Positions 11,516 to 23,578 of a stretch of 64,000 nucleotides of DNA are shown here, in pieces. Under the pieces are notes generated by a model. The model had not been told where the DNA came from and ran no database searches. It saw only the letters and a list, made by a program, of their open reading frames with translations. The stretch comes from Malurus cyaneus samueli. Lineage: Eukaryota; Chordata; Aves; Passeriformes; Maluridae. Position numbers and translations under genes: made by a program. The stretch lies in the NCBI GenBank assembly GCA_009741485.1, contig CM019220.1, forward strand, positions 1,761,074-1,825,073, in the 5' to 3' direction. Within the stretch, counting starts at the first letter, position 1. Every line of letters starts with the position of its first letter.

Positions 11516-12860
11516 CAGTCACTCTTTGCACCTCTGCTTAATTTGAGAGTCTTTTAAAAATATAAAGATCATCAAAAATGTAAAGATTTATACATATTAG
11601 TAGTTTACAGAAAGCATGGCCCCCCTGCCCTGTATTTCCATGACATTTATCATTTGATGAAATCAAATAAATTGTTAGTTGAGGAAACCGAGGCAGCCTG
11701 GGGTTTGAGAGGCTTGAAAAAGAGAAAGGACAAGTCCCTGCCTATCCATAGAGGGAATTTGGGAGATGATATTCCTGATTTCTGAGGCATTCTGTCCCTG
11801 TCACACAGTGCCCAAAGCCACCGTGGTTCTCAGTCCCGTCAGTGCAGCGTGAGCTCTCAGTGCCAGAGCAAATCCTGTTGATAAAAGGACAATGTACAGC
11901 TGAAACTCTGCCTGAACCTTCCCCCCACCTGCTGCTCTTCCAGCTTTCCCTGAGGACTGGGAAAAGCATCCCTGAAGCTTCAGCATCACCTCTTCAGTGA
12001 TTTTGGCACGGCTGCCTCTGTCTTCCCGGAGATGCGGGGCTGGGATCACCCCGGCTGCTCATCCCCACTCGACCTTTCCTCCTCTGATGGCAGCTGCCAG
12101 CACCTCATGGAAATCAGAGAGTGACCCAGAGCTGGCAGGGATCAGGGGGGAACACAGCACCAGCTCCAGCCCCGAGCCTTGGCTGCAGAGTGGGATTTAC
12201 ATAATAATTAACTCCGCTATCCTTGGACAACTCACTTTCTGCGCAGCAAGTGCAGATGATTCCCCCGTACACCCTTAAAAATCTGTCTAGCTAACAGCTC
12301 CAAAAGCCCAACACCTGTGTGTCAGCACGAACAGCTGTACACTTGCCACGGCTCCTCTCGCTGCAGAGGATGCCACATGCCAGTCGCTTCACTGAGAGCG
12401 TGTGGGGAGGCCAATCCATTAGAGAGAGAACACAGCATAATTAAGAAGCAACATGCTTTCTTGTTCCTGCTGCCCTAATTTTTAAATTTTTTTTTTTAAG
12501 GTTTTTTTTTTTTTCTTCCCTGCTTAGCTTTGTTTAAACAATCCATACCACTTTATCTCTTTCCTCCAGCTTGCAGGGGTAGTGAATCGGGTCAAAGGTC
12601 TGTTTTTCCCAGTCTCACAGCACTCATCAGCTGGCGTGTTAGGGTAGAGAAGCTTCCAGTCAAACTACATTTTTGCCATTTTTTTTTTCCAACCCTTCCC
12701 TTTTTGTTTTTTTTTCCCTTTCCCTGAGAAATATGCCCAATAAGAAAGATCTTCTTGGAATAAATAACGGAACAAAAAGAGTGCAGAATGCAAACACGCG
12801 CATTCCACAGCAAATGATTACATCCACCCCAAACATCCACAGTCATGTTAGTTTTCATTA
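11516..12860. other. Unique sequence, no gene recognised
   Basis: The 11683-11740 piece ('gaggaaaccgaggca') faintly resembles the tail of an old MIR/L3-type retroposon but is too short to call. T-runs occur at about 12480-12516 and 12679-12717. The opposing frames of 65 to 151 codons have no domain signature. Confidence 0.4.
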
Positions 12861-13890
12861 CATTCCAGATATCAGTTGCAATCACTCTATACATATATTC
12901 CTTTCTCCCTCTTGCTCGTGTGTGTGTGTCTGTGTTCCCTTTATACACGGAATAGAAGAAACATTTTGCTAAACTAAGCTTTATCTTGCAACCTGTGCAC
13001 TCTGTGTATAAAAAAAAGCGAGCTAAGAAGGGGGGTTTTAAATCCATTTGGAGCCATAATGTGAATTTATCCTCACATGAATAATTTGCACTAGTATTCC
13101 TAATTTGGCGAGCAAAGAGTGCCGCATAGCTTCACAAGCCATAGTACCTTTGTGCTCTTAATCCTCATGGGGCTACCTATACTTGTCTTTCTGTACATTG
13201 GATCACTGCTGGTGGAGGTCTGAAAAAGCATCTCCAGCAATCTTTAATTCATGTGATTAAAAATTCAAAAGAAGCCCTTGTACCAGCTGTTAAACTATGT
13301 TAGTAAGCTGTAATTCAGAGTTCAAATCCCAGCAAATTGAAGGTTAGGTTAACAGGATCATTCAGTGGAACTGCATTATATCGTAGCAACTAGAACAGTA
13401 GGTGGACTGTTTTATACATGCTCATTTGCAGAAGATAAACTAAGGATGAGCAAACTCAGAGCACTGCAAACCTTGCCTTGGATTTATTTCCCCCCCTCCT
13501 TCTCTTTCTGCGACATGGTTTTTTTTTTAGAGCCTGGCAGATGAAACCAACTGTGGGTTTTGTTTAATCTTTGCACAGATAGAAGCAGAATAAAATCAGC
13601 ATGAAGTGTTTTGTTTAAGATTATCTGGAATCTGAGCAATGCGTTTTTCATCTCTGAGACTAATTAGTTTAAATATTACAAAGGTGAAATTAGTTTGATG
13701 GTCTTAAGTCTACTGTTCATTGTCCTTCAGCAAATACAGAAAAAGTGTATGAGAAAAGAAATCCACCTTGTTTAGCACAGTTTGATATGATTATTCTTTG
13801 CTCAGGCTGGTCCCAAGGTAAACTTGCAGAAAGTCTGGAACAATCAACCTTAAGTGCAAGTAAGGCTTGAAGTATTATCTGTGATAGCAA
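12861..13890. promoter_or_regulatory. Candidate conserved noncoding block (repeat-free, AT-rich)
   Basis: About 1 kb with no recognisable repeat and no long open frame beyond 13047. It is rich in homeodomain-type TAAT/ATTA words ('gactaattagtttaaatatt', 'gtgattaaaaattc'), and 'atgaataatttgcactagtattcctaatttggcg' sits near 13078. The absence of mobile-element insertions over this length resembles known vertebrate regulatory deserts. Conservation itself cannot be seen from one sequence. Confidence 0.4.
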
Positions 13891-14064
13891 TTATTATTTA
13901 TTTTTTAACACCACAACAGTCACTAATCTTCAGCTGAGACTGAAATGCTGTTGTGGAGGGTGTTGCATTAAAAAAAAAATGACATTATTTGCTCTGCAGT
14001 GCTTACAGGCTCTGCAGCTTTACAGAGCTTGCAGGGAGAAGGTGAGAAACAGGATGTAATATCA

Positions 14065-14190
14065 TCTTTAGTTTGCAGATGGGGAATTATGGCACAAAGT
14101 ATCTTTCCCAAAACCACACAGGAAGCGTGCAGAGCTAGGAGCTGAATCCTGATCTCCTGGAGGCTTTAACCAAAATACCATCCTTCCTGT
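14065..14190 (+). mobile_element. Ancient MIR/L3-type retroposon relic
   Basis: The landmarks 'tttgcagatggggaattatggcacaaag', 'cccaaaaccacacaggaagc', 'cagagctaggagctgaatcctgatctcctgg' and 'ctttaaccaaaataccatccttcc' match, in order, the shared amniote core 'cagatggggaaactgaggcac', 'cacacaggaag', 'agccaggaatagaaccc' and 'tttaaccactagaccat'. This is a heavily diverged, inactive copy. It cannot be told here whether it is MIR, an L3/CR1-like LINE tail or a related amniote SINE. Confidence 0.7.
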
Positions 14191-15317
14191 CTATTGAAAG
14201 AATCACATATTATATAATAGGCGGTAAGGCAGACCTTTAAGGAGCCCAGACTCCCCAGATAGATGTGGTCCTGTGGCACCCAGCAAAACTATTAGCCTAT
14301 TTTAAAATACCCTCATAAAAATCTGATCTTCATGATCTTCAAGGTTCTGCTCCAACTCTTTCCATATTCCTGCTGATTCCACATCCCTTGTGTTTCTGGG
14401 GAATTTACTAAGGTGGGTTTTGCACAATAGAGGGAAACTGGAAAATATTAACAAACTGGTGGGAAAGGCTGGGAAGGGTTGATAACTTGCTAAGGATGGC
14501 AGGAGGGAGAAGTAAAGTGGCCTGCTGTGATTAAGGGTGATATTTGGGGACAAAACTTCCCAACAAAAGCAGTCAGGAAAATGAAATCTTTCAAATTCAG
14601 AAGGAAAGATGCTAAAGGGGAAAAAGTGCTGGGGATGAGAGTGTCAGGGATTCTGGTAGAGGGAAAGGTGAGCTGAAGAAACAGGTGAAGAGAAACTTTG
14701 TAGGGAGAAAGGACAGGACTTTTAGGGATACAGCCCTCTTGTCAAAGCATAGGAATTTTTTCATAAGCTACAAAGGAAAAAAAACATTTAAATTATGTTT
14801 GCAGTTTTGCCCTCCTGCTGTTGGTGAAATACCACCTAGTGAAAGTCCCAGCAAACTCTGCACGTTGTCCTCCCAGGGATGTACTGACAGGACTGAATAA
14901 AGAAGACATCTGCTCGTGCATCTTTTGGCTGCGACGCCTATGAATTTTGATTGAGCATCTCCATTTAATTTCCCACCTGAGACAGCATTTCTCTTGAAAT
15001 AGCTACAAGTTACAGCCATTCTTTCTAATGAAGTCTTCAAATATATTTACAAAAACCAAACCAAACCAAACAAACAATTAAAAATTGCTGGTGACCACGA
15101 TTGCCTGCATGGGAATGATGCGTGGTTGGCTCCTACCATTAAAACCCTCCTGTGACAAATCCCTCCCACCGTGGGTCAGATGTCACATTTGGCACTCCCC
15201 AAACAACTTCAATGCTACATCAAATTCAGTGCTTAAAAATGATTTAGTCTAACCAAGGACCGAGTAAAACTCGTGAAGGACTTGGCCTCATGATTTAGAG
15301 TCATCATCATCAACAGG
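14191..15317. other. Unique sequence, no gene recognised
   Basis: No repeat or domain-bearing frame, apart from a short (AAACC)n stretch at about 15050-15080. A purine-rich stretch lies at 14570-14730. Confidence 0.4.
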
Positions 15318-15480
15318 CTTTCGTTTGGATAGCACCTTTCATTCAAAGATCTCGGAACACTTAATTTAATTAAGCCTTTCAACAATGCCATAATGCAGCC
15401 AAATGTTATAATAACTGCTTGTAGAGGTTTGAATCTGAGACAAAGAGAGGTTAAACGAGTCTCCCAATGTCCCAGAACGA
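15318..15480 (+). mobile_element. Ancient L3/MIR-like LINE-tail relic
   Basis: 'ggatagcacctttcattcaaagatctcggaacactt' matches the amniote LINE-tail signature 'tagcgcctttcat...gatctcaaagcacttta'. It is followed after a diverged middle by 'gagacaaagagaggttaaacgagtctcccaatgtccc', the counterpart of 'gaggcacagagaggttaagtgacttgccca'. The order and orientation fit a single old copy of about 160 bp. It lies 1.1 kb from a similar relic at 14065-14190. Confidence 0.65.
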
Positions 15481-17040
15481 ATTAATAACACCGCCAAGAA
15501 GAGGCTGCAGAGCCTCCCTGCAAAGCCATGCTCCTTCCCTCCTCTCCCACCCTGACACGTGGGTTTTCGTGCCCACTGGGCTGTGCTGAGGGTGCCTCTG
15601 AATTCCTTTTTGCTTCCCAGGGAGCCTGGGAGCAGCCTGTGTGAGAAACAAGCAGCAGGGTTAGCTGCAGTCGAACGGGAAGGTGGTAATGGGAACGCCC
15701 TCCCCCCAGAAACGAGATGAGAAAAGGTCTCACAGCGCTTCCCTCCACGCCACCACTTCCTCTGGGTTACCTTGGGAAGTGGGATTGTTTGCTGTTTTCC
15801 CATGGCTGAGAGCTGTGAGATCTTTTATGGTGCATTAGTGGTCTCTCATAATCTGAGTCCAAAAAGCCCTGGCTGGGGGAACTCAGCCACCTTAGCCCCG
15901 CGTGGGGAATTGCCTCAGCCCGCAGGGAGGAACATCCTGTCCTCGCACCGGCAGAAAACACTGCACTCTGACTTTTTCCAGGAGGTCTCCTGCATTCAAA
16001 CCCTGTCTCGTCCCGATTCCCTTAGCCTGGGAGATCTGAGGAGCATACAGGCTGCAGTGGGATGGCTCCAGGCCATACAGCACACACTAAGCATTACCAT
16101 ATGTCACAGAGGCAGCTAGACAAAATCCTCCCTGCAATGCGAAGTGGATTCATGCACAGCTCTGCTAGTTAAGACCAAACAGCAAAGGTTTTGTAAAACA
16201 AAATCGGTTTGGTTTACTGCTGAGCGTCAGCAGCTGCTTTCAAATTTACAAATGCATTTACTTTCTACAGAACATAAATGAAAAGCAATTGATTTCCCAA
16301 CCGCCTGCCAAGACCAGAGATGGGGATTTGTTTTTTTCCCAGGCGTTGCTGTGGGGTTTTGATCATCGCCACGACCCTCAGGTGGAGTGACCACTGCAGC
16401 AGCTCCCACCCAAAAGGAGAACCAAAGCAGAGCTTGATCCTGTGGATCACCCCTTCAGGGTGGATTTGCCCTTTCTTCCCCCCAGGATTTCCCTGGCATG
16501 GAGGAGCTCCAAGATTAAATATTTGGCCCTTTTGTTCTGGGGACTGGTACAAGGGAGGAGGTGCTGCAGGAGATGGGCAGGGAACATGGGTTCTCATCAG
16601 AAAGGCCACATCCCATGTTCTCCCAACTCTACAATCTCATGAACACAAACACTCAACCCCCATCCCAGTCCCAGATTTATAAAAAGCCATCTGTTATCTG
16701 CTTCCAGCGTCCCCAAATTAAGTCATCTCCGTGGCAGGACTGATGCTGCTCACAACTGACTCGATACCTTCAATTTGAGGGCAAGATAGTTATTTGGACT
16801 AATTTCCTGGTGGAAAAGCCCTGTGTAATTGAACAGCGTTGAAAACAAGTGGGGTTGGGCAGAATTACAAACAAGGTCTGTGCTGCTGATGGTCCCCATT
16901 TCACCAGGCCATCTAACCCAAGCCCAAGCTCCAGGAATAATACCATGCTTCAAAACATCGACTTTGGCTTTTAAAAACAAGCCCCTGGTCCTTATTATTG
17001 AGAAGTTCAAAATGTGTTTACTGCCGAAAAATCAAAAGAC
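15481..17040. other. Unique sequence, no gene recognised
   Basis: GC-richer and CpG-containing from 15480 to about 16020. Three overlapping minus-strand frames (66 to 145 codons) have no domains. The 16090-16290 stretch is AT-rich and repeat-free and could be part of a regulatory element. Confidence 0.4.
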
Positions 17041-18430
17041 AAAGAACAATTCCAATTGTATTTTCTGAAATCTAATTATTTGAAGCATGATCTTGGAACG
17101 TTGGGAGCTGAATGCAACAGTGTAAATTACACACAAATTCCTACAAAAAGGAAATTATGTGGGTTTAAATGACAGTATAATGGCTTAAGCTTATTTATAT
17201 TAATTAAGCACATCAAAATAATATGTGACTGTTAATACATAAAACAACATTAAAATATAATAGCTGTTTTCTCTTAAAGGTTAAATGGTCTCGGCTCTTT
17301 GCATGTGCAAATGAGTGTCATTGTCATTAATTACCGTCATCTCACTCGCTCACATTTCTTGGAAATGCAAGGCTGGGCACTTTTAGCATGCAAATTTAGC
17401 TTTAAACTCTTGGCCATGAAGGATCCTGGTCACAGCAGGACCCACACAGGTAAAGCAGAGCCTGCAGAGGCTCCGTGGAAGGCTCCCAGCTCTGCAGATA
17501 TTTTCCTCCTGCTCGCAGCCCTTAACAGCACATAACGAAACTCGCATCTTAAATTTATCTTAATGAGCCGGAATCCGCCGCCCTAATTGGCGTACACATG
17601 GCGCGGTTTTAGTTACGAGATAAACAATTTACTGCAGTATCAAGGAAACATCGGTTAGGATTTTACGAGGCTCCCAAATATGTTTGATAAACCCACCCTT
17701 GTGTTTGTTGCAACAGCTACAGTAAAATAAACTCGCAGCACATCCCGTGTCCCATCCCTGCTCCCACCCACCGCCCACCAGCCCCGGTGGCTTCGCACCC
17801 AGCTCGGCCAAAACACCACCCCGGGCTCCTACAGGTGTTACATTCTTCTTCTCCCCCCAGTGACCAGCTCCAGTCAAATAGATCTCCAAAATAATATCTC
17901 CAAAAGAAAAGTGCTGGCATCGCTGAGAACGTACGTATAAGGCCGCCGAGGTCCACACAGCAAGGATTGCACAATAACCCATTAAAATAAACATTTGCAA
18001 CCACAGATAGCTGGACTGAAATCCCTGCTCTGATACAAATAACATCTGGACAACTTTTGTATGCATCTTCCAGCATAAAACACCCTTGAGAAAAAATAGA
18101 AGGCAAGCTAAAAGACAAAGGACCACTAAAGATTTTATTATGCTATGGGTGTGGTGCCATAAATTTGAGGGGATTCAGGCAAGAGTTGCCAAGCTTGAAT
18201 TTAAACAGCATGTTGTTTTTAAAAGTTGTAACATTAGTGACGAACAAGTCAGTATTCTTACATAATTAATCCAGTGTGAAATAGAGTGACTGGAAGACAT
18301 CCAGTGGTTTAAAAATAACTCAATCATCTTTAAGACCCACAATGCTATAGGATTTAACATTAAGGCACAGGAAGTGAAGGCATCTTGGTACGGAGCATGC
18401 TGTTTTAATTCCACTAAAGTGTTATGAATT
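17041..18430. promoter_or_regulatory. Large candidate conserved noncoding block
   Basis: About 1.4 kb with no recognisable repeat. It holds a perfect octamer ATGCAAAT (17388-17395), a near-palindromic TTTGCA-TG-TGCAAA (17298-17311), a TTAATTAAGC homeodomain-type site near 17201, and a CpG-containing core at 17550-17625 ('gaatccgccgccctaattggcg'). POU, SOX and homeodomain site words together in repeat-free DNA are typical of vertebrate developmental enhancers. The function is inferred; no gene is visible. Confidence 0.45.
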
Positions 18431-18585
18431 CAGCTTAACCGAGCTCCCTGCGCAACAGCCCTGCTCTGTGCAAAGCCAGGGAGGTTCCTCTCGAGTGGAT
18501 CCCAGGTTTAAATCACCAGGGTTCTTCCCTCCACCAGACAGAAATGTCTCTAGCTGGAGATGCCATTAAAGAGATTAATATAGAG

Positions 18586-18697
18586 TGTTTTTTTGTTGTG
18601 GATTTTTTTTTTTTTTGTTGGTTGGTTTTGTGGGGTTTTTTTGGTTTGGTTTTTTTTTTTGTTGTTGTTTTTTTTTTTTTTTTTTTTTTTTTTTTTG
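18586..18697 (+). repeat. T-rich/GT-rich low-complexity tract
   Basis: About 110 bp of T runs broken by G ('gttggttggttttgtgggg', 'gttgttg', then more than 25 T). It is the strand-swapped equivalent of the A/C-rich tracts at 10035-10152 and 30856-30936. Phe/Gly-rich frames through it are artefacts. Confidence 0.95.
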
Positions 18698-19096
18698 TAA
18701 AATAATAATCCTTAACTGGGAAGACTGGGGAAAAAGAGAGAGATGTGAGGGGAAGGCAATGAACGTCTTCAGAAGATATGTAATCACGGGTTGGATCTGA
18801 ATGGACTTTAACACCCAGGGTTATTCCCTAGTGGTGTCTGCAGCTGACAACAAGCACCAGTGAGTGCAAAAAGGAGACACAGCATGAGTGGGGCTCAGTG
18901 CAATGATAAAGAAAAACAGCCAAAAAAACTCTCATTCACCCTGAAGTTGCCACTTACATTTGTAAATCGAAGGCCAAATTCTTTAAGTTATTCCAAGGAG
19001 AATTTCCAGCAAAGCCACCTGTGAAAATAAGATTTGTTATAGCCACTGTTCCTGTAGGCTGAATAAATTCTAGTGAAAGGCTTCCTGGACATCACA
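18698..19096. other. Unique sequence, no gene recognised
   Basis: Nothing recognised apart from ordinary AT-moderate sequence. Confidence 0.4.
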
Positions 19097-19150
19097 GTGG
19101 GGTTGGAACTAGATTATTTATGAGGTCCCTTGCAACTCTAACTATTCTGT
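19097..19150 (+). mobile_element. CR1 LINE terminal stub (about 55 bp)
   Basis: 'gtggggttggaactagattatttatgaggtcccttgcaactctaactattctg' matches the last 50 or so bases of avian CR1 ('ggaactagatgatctttaaggtcccttccaacccaaaccattctatg') in sense orientation. It is a very short 3' remnant. Confidence 0.85.
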
Positions 19151-21282
19151 GCCCTTGTGTGCCCAAACTTGGCCCTACTTGGAGAACTCTGCTCACTCTG
19201 AAATCACAGGAGGCACCAAACACTTGTCCCAAGTGAATTTCTGTATCTGAAGCATCACAGGCCTGCCCAAAACCCCAAGTTGGTGTAAGGATGTCATGTT
19301 TCTTGTGGCACAGAAGTTGCTGGGGATCCAGAAGAAGCTAAACCCATTATTTTAAATCAGTCTCTGGAAAGCTGCGGGTTTGGATGAATTAGGATCCAAC
19401 AAATTCTGAACCATGTTGGAAGAGTGATGGTGCTGAACCAGATTTTGGGCCAACTCTGCTACATCTGAGCCTAGTTAGAAACAGAGAACCTGTGTCACCT
19501 GGGGCCACCAGCCTGGGACAGCCACCATGTGTTTCCAGGTCTAGCTGGACATTTTGATGCCATTTCATTACCCACTGCATCACCCCTCTGTGAAAACATA
19601 CCAGAACCAGGATTGTTCCAAAGAATCTGTGAATTCCTGATAAAGGAAAATAAAGACTGAATCGATAGATGGAAGGTGACTCTTCCTTAGCAGAGAATTC
19701 CCTCTTTGCCTGGCTTGATATGCAGGATGAGAGCAAATACATCAAAATTGTTATCTTGAGCGATCAAAATAAATCACATACAATTGATTTTGACTAATGT
19801 AAAACTAACTGAATACATTTCTGGAAACAGTAGTTATGAATTAATAATAGTGATTAAGATGAATTAAACACACAGACTAAATTCTGCCCTACAACACACT
19901 GACTTCCATGGAAACTGTGCGTGCACTTAGGGGCTGAGTCTAGCAAGTTAATTCCGAATTATTTTTATATGTTGATTCAAAGTAGTTTGTTAAAAAGAGT
20001 TTATGTGACTAAATAACATGCTGTACCTATCAATGTTTATTGAGCTTTGAATATCATTTTCTCAAATTAACAGTGTATTTGCTTAACTATGAAAAAAGGG
20101 GCTTTGTAAAACTCATTATTGCTGGATTGCAGCAAGTCTTAACTAAACAAAGGTGCAACAAGTGTGAATCAAACCAGGATCTTTATTTCACAGGATAAAG
20201 TCAGATTCCAAGAACCATTAATCCCATTTCCTGTTTTGCACCTTGTTCCCTTTCAGCAATCATAAAAAGCCCAATCCACAAATTCTCCCTCCACTCTGAT
20301 ACTACTATGTCCCAAATCTGACCCAGAAATATTATAGCAACTAAAATTCGTCTATATTTTTGTTACCTACATCTCTTTCTACAACCCTTCCCTTCTCAAA
20401 AAATAGATATATTTATATGTAAACACATATTTTTATACTTATTTTATATCTGTGTACATACACACATGCATTTTCTCATATGTATTTGTCTGTCTCTACA
20501 ACAGATTAATTCATTATGACAAACTTGTTCTTGGACTAGAAACTGTGTGAAATTTAAAGAAATGGAGTAAATTGAAACACACCATGTGGCATTTCCTATG
20601 AGGATTTACAGAGGTACATTTAGGAGAGAGAAAAAATCATCTCAAGCAAGCTCAAAGCCCATCAGGTGAAAAAAAGGTGTTTAAGACTGGGCACGAGAAC
20701 AGAAAGAAGGAGAAACTACGGATGTGGAAGTAAATACAGAATGAGCTGAGCTGCCATATGTGTTTCTGGAAGGTAGCATGTGTCAGGCTAACCTGGTATC
20801 AGCTCAGATTAATTCTGATGAGAATATCTGCAGAGAGGGACCTGTAGGTGAGCAGAGGAGAGCTGGCCTTAAAGGAGGAGATCCCTTAAAGGCCCATGAA
20901 TCAAAAGCTGAGGTACAATTTCTGTCTGTGGGTAAACCAGTGGGGTTAAAAGAAGTAGGGAGAAGGTTTGTAATTAACCCAAATATGAGTGGATGTCATG
21001 TGGCAGTTAATGAACTTTGGGAGAAGCCTGACAAAGAGCATGGGAAGAAGACAGCAGCCCCAGAGGCTGCTGAAGATGGATTCTGACCAACCCACATATG
21101 GAATTTTGAGATGTGAGAGTGACCCAGTGTTCAGAGGATCCCTGATGATCCCATCTTGTTAGCATTTTTCTTTAATAAGTACAGAACTGTGAATTTTTAA
21201 CATTCACCAAAAAACAATCAAAGTGATGAAGTTTACCAAGAGTGATTAAGTCAAAATTTTCACGTCAAAATATGCCCCCCAA
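19151..21282. other. Unique sequence with AT-rich, possibly regulatory middle
   Basis: From 19760 to 20570 the DNA is AT-rich and repeat-free, with 'gaattaataatagtgattaag' and TA-rich words near 20400-20460. A plus-strand frame at 20760-21086 (108 codons) has balanced protein-like composition but no domain I recognise and no clear exon borders. It is discussed as a finding and not called as a gene. Confidence 0.4.
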
Positions 21283-21612
21283 ACATGGAAGGCTTTGGGG
21301 GATCTAATTTTAGCCTTCCAGTGTCTGAAAGGAGCCTGCAATGATGGGGAGAGGATTTTAACAAGGCCATGTAGTTACAGGGCGAGGGGGAACGTCTTCA
21401 CATTGACAGGGAGAAGTTTTGGATTAGAGATTGGGAAGGAATTGTTCCTTGTGAGGATAGTGAGGCCCTGGCACAGGGTACCCAGAGCAGCTGTGGCAGT
21501 GTCAAAGGCCAGGATGGAACACCCTGGGATGGTGGGAGGTGTCCCTGCCATAGCAAGTGGTGGAATGGGATGAGCTTTAAGATCCCTCCCCACCCAAACC
21601 ATTCTATGATCG
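21283..21612 (+). mobile_element. CR1 LINE 3' fragment, about 330 bp, with complete 3' end
   Basis: The copy runs from 'ggaaggctttgggggatctaattttagccttccagtgtctg' through 'acaaggccatgtagttacagggcgaggggg', 'ttttggattagagattggg', 'gatagtgaggccctggcacaggg' and 'cagagcagctgtggc' to the terminal 'cccacccaaaccattctatgat'. It is in sense orientation with an intact 3' end, 5'-truncated and without the reverse transcriptase. Frames across it (72 to 92 codons) belong to the repeat. Confidence 0.96.
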
Positions 21613-23578
21613 CCATAAAGTACTTTCAGTAGGAAATTCTCTCTTGTGTTTTTTTCTAGAGGCTCAAGACGGAAACCAGGACATCTGGAAGGGACACAGA
21701 CATTTTTTTCCTCACTGCCACTGGCTGGCCTTCTCCAGAGAGCTCAGGACACATGTGGGTTGGGGTCATTCTCCGTGTTTCAGGCAATTAAACAGCTCTT
21801 GACCTCCCCTCTTGCTGAATCCCCATGACACACGATGTGGTGTTTCTCTGCCGGATGCTAGCAGGAAAAAGAGCTGTTTCCTCATCCATGAGGAAGTCCC
21901 AGCTCTCCTTTTTGCCACAGACTGGACAAGAACAAGGTCTGGCTTATGGCAAGGGCGTTTGGAATAATTTCTTGGGGACTCTACATCTTCTCTGTATGAT
22001 CTGAAACAATGGGTTGGGCAAATGCTGCTCCATACTCATGGCTGCTCTAACCTTAGGCCAGCTGGGTGCACCAGATGCTCTAATTAGTAGACCATATCAG
22101 AACTTTTCTGTCAAAATTGCATTTCTAATAGAAAATATCCTCTCCATGAAAAGAAAAGCAGCAGTTGGCTTGAACGGTTTTTCTCTCTGTGTCACTGAAA
22201 TACAGCTTTCTTTTTAACTGGTTAAAGTTTTTTTAATCAATTTCAGTTTTATCAGCAACTTAAATTGTGAATTTCTAAAAATATGATATATTTGGAAATC
22301 CTTTCATATGAAAAATGTTGTGGTTTTCAATTTTCATCCAAGAGTTGGATTAATTTCTTTTCTAAAAACAGAAAATATGTAATGGGAAGGGATTTCCACT
22401 TTCTCGCCAACCATGGCTTTTAGTGGTATTATTATAATTAGTTATTTTCATTCCTTTTATGTAGAACCATTCATAAATACCCTCATTTGTAGCAACGAGT
22501 ACACACGAGTAGTTTTATTTTTAAAGAACAGGGCAATGAAAAGCAGAATCCTATTTTTTTAACAGGAAAAAATAGCAAATTAAAACTTAGGTTTGAGATC
22601 AGAACTTGTACACGAGTGAAATTATTGGACAGGGCAGAATATATCAAAAGTAAAGCTTTATAGTGAAATAATGAACCTGAAAAGAACTGAAATATTCCCA
22701 ACTTTGAAAGCTGCTAACACACAACATAAAGTTAAATTTGGCCCTTGCTCCTCAAGAGTTGAAGGCTCTCCCATACCTAGATGGAGAAAAGCTGTGCCTG
22801 ACCCAAGAGCTTGCTGTTGATTAAGGCCAATTACAAATTAGAGAGAAACCTCCAACATAAAATAATCTGCAGTTTTTAAGACTCTGATTTTGATTGCTCC
22901 CTGGAAACAAACAAGGAGGAAAGGATTTGCAGCAGCAATGACCTGATGGTTGAGAGGAAACAACGCAAAGGGACTGAAAATTGGAGCTGAAATTCTTAGA
23001 TCTGCCCTGGAATTAGGATTCCATCGTTTGAAATTCCTGTGCCAACGAGTGAAAGAGATCCAGAAGGAAGTTCCCAAATGCAAATGCATATTCAGAATGA
23101 GAGACAGGTATGTGGTGGGTGTCTCAGATGTTAACCCAACATCTGGATTCCCCTCAGCAGAACATCTGTCCTACAGGGGTCCAGTACACAGAATATCACG
23201 TCAAACATGCTAGTCCTGGAGCAGGCTGATAGGTGACATGAACATGTGTTCATTTAGAATTGAAGTTTATAATTTAAGAGTCCACAGGTTAGATAGACTT
23301 GGACAGAATATGTGTGTTTTAAACTGAAAGCACAAGGTTAAAATGTTTGCTGGTGAAATTTCCTTTCCTCCTCAAAGCAGTATTATCTACAGTATCTATG
23401 AATAAATATGGCTAATATCCCTGATGGAATGGACACTCCACTGCTGATTCTGGTGTATAAATTATTCACTGAATCTGATATAAACCAGGAGCTGGTGTTA
23501 CTATGGTTTGTACCCAGCAAAGAGGAGCCTGAGAAGCTGATAGGAGACCAAACCTCTCTGGAGGATGAACCAAATGTC
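21613..23578. other. Unique sequence, no gene recognised
   Basis: AT-rich and repeat-free from about 22200 to 22730. No frame with a recognisable domain was seen on either strand. Confidence 0.4.

Noticed and set aside
11683..11740. 'gaggaaaccgaggca' as an ancient retroposon tail
   Set aside because: One landmark only; flanking landmarks are missing.
12592..13047. 151-codon minus-strand frame
   Set aside because: Partly encoded by T-runs (poly-Lys stretch) and a GT microsatellite; no domain.
15366..15803. 145-codon minus-strand frame overlapping two others
   Set aside because: Its end overlaps the ancient L3/MIR relic and two competing frames overlap it; no domain recognised.
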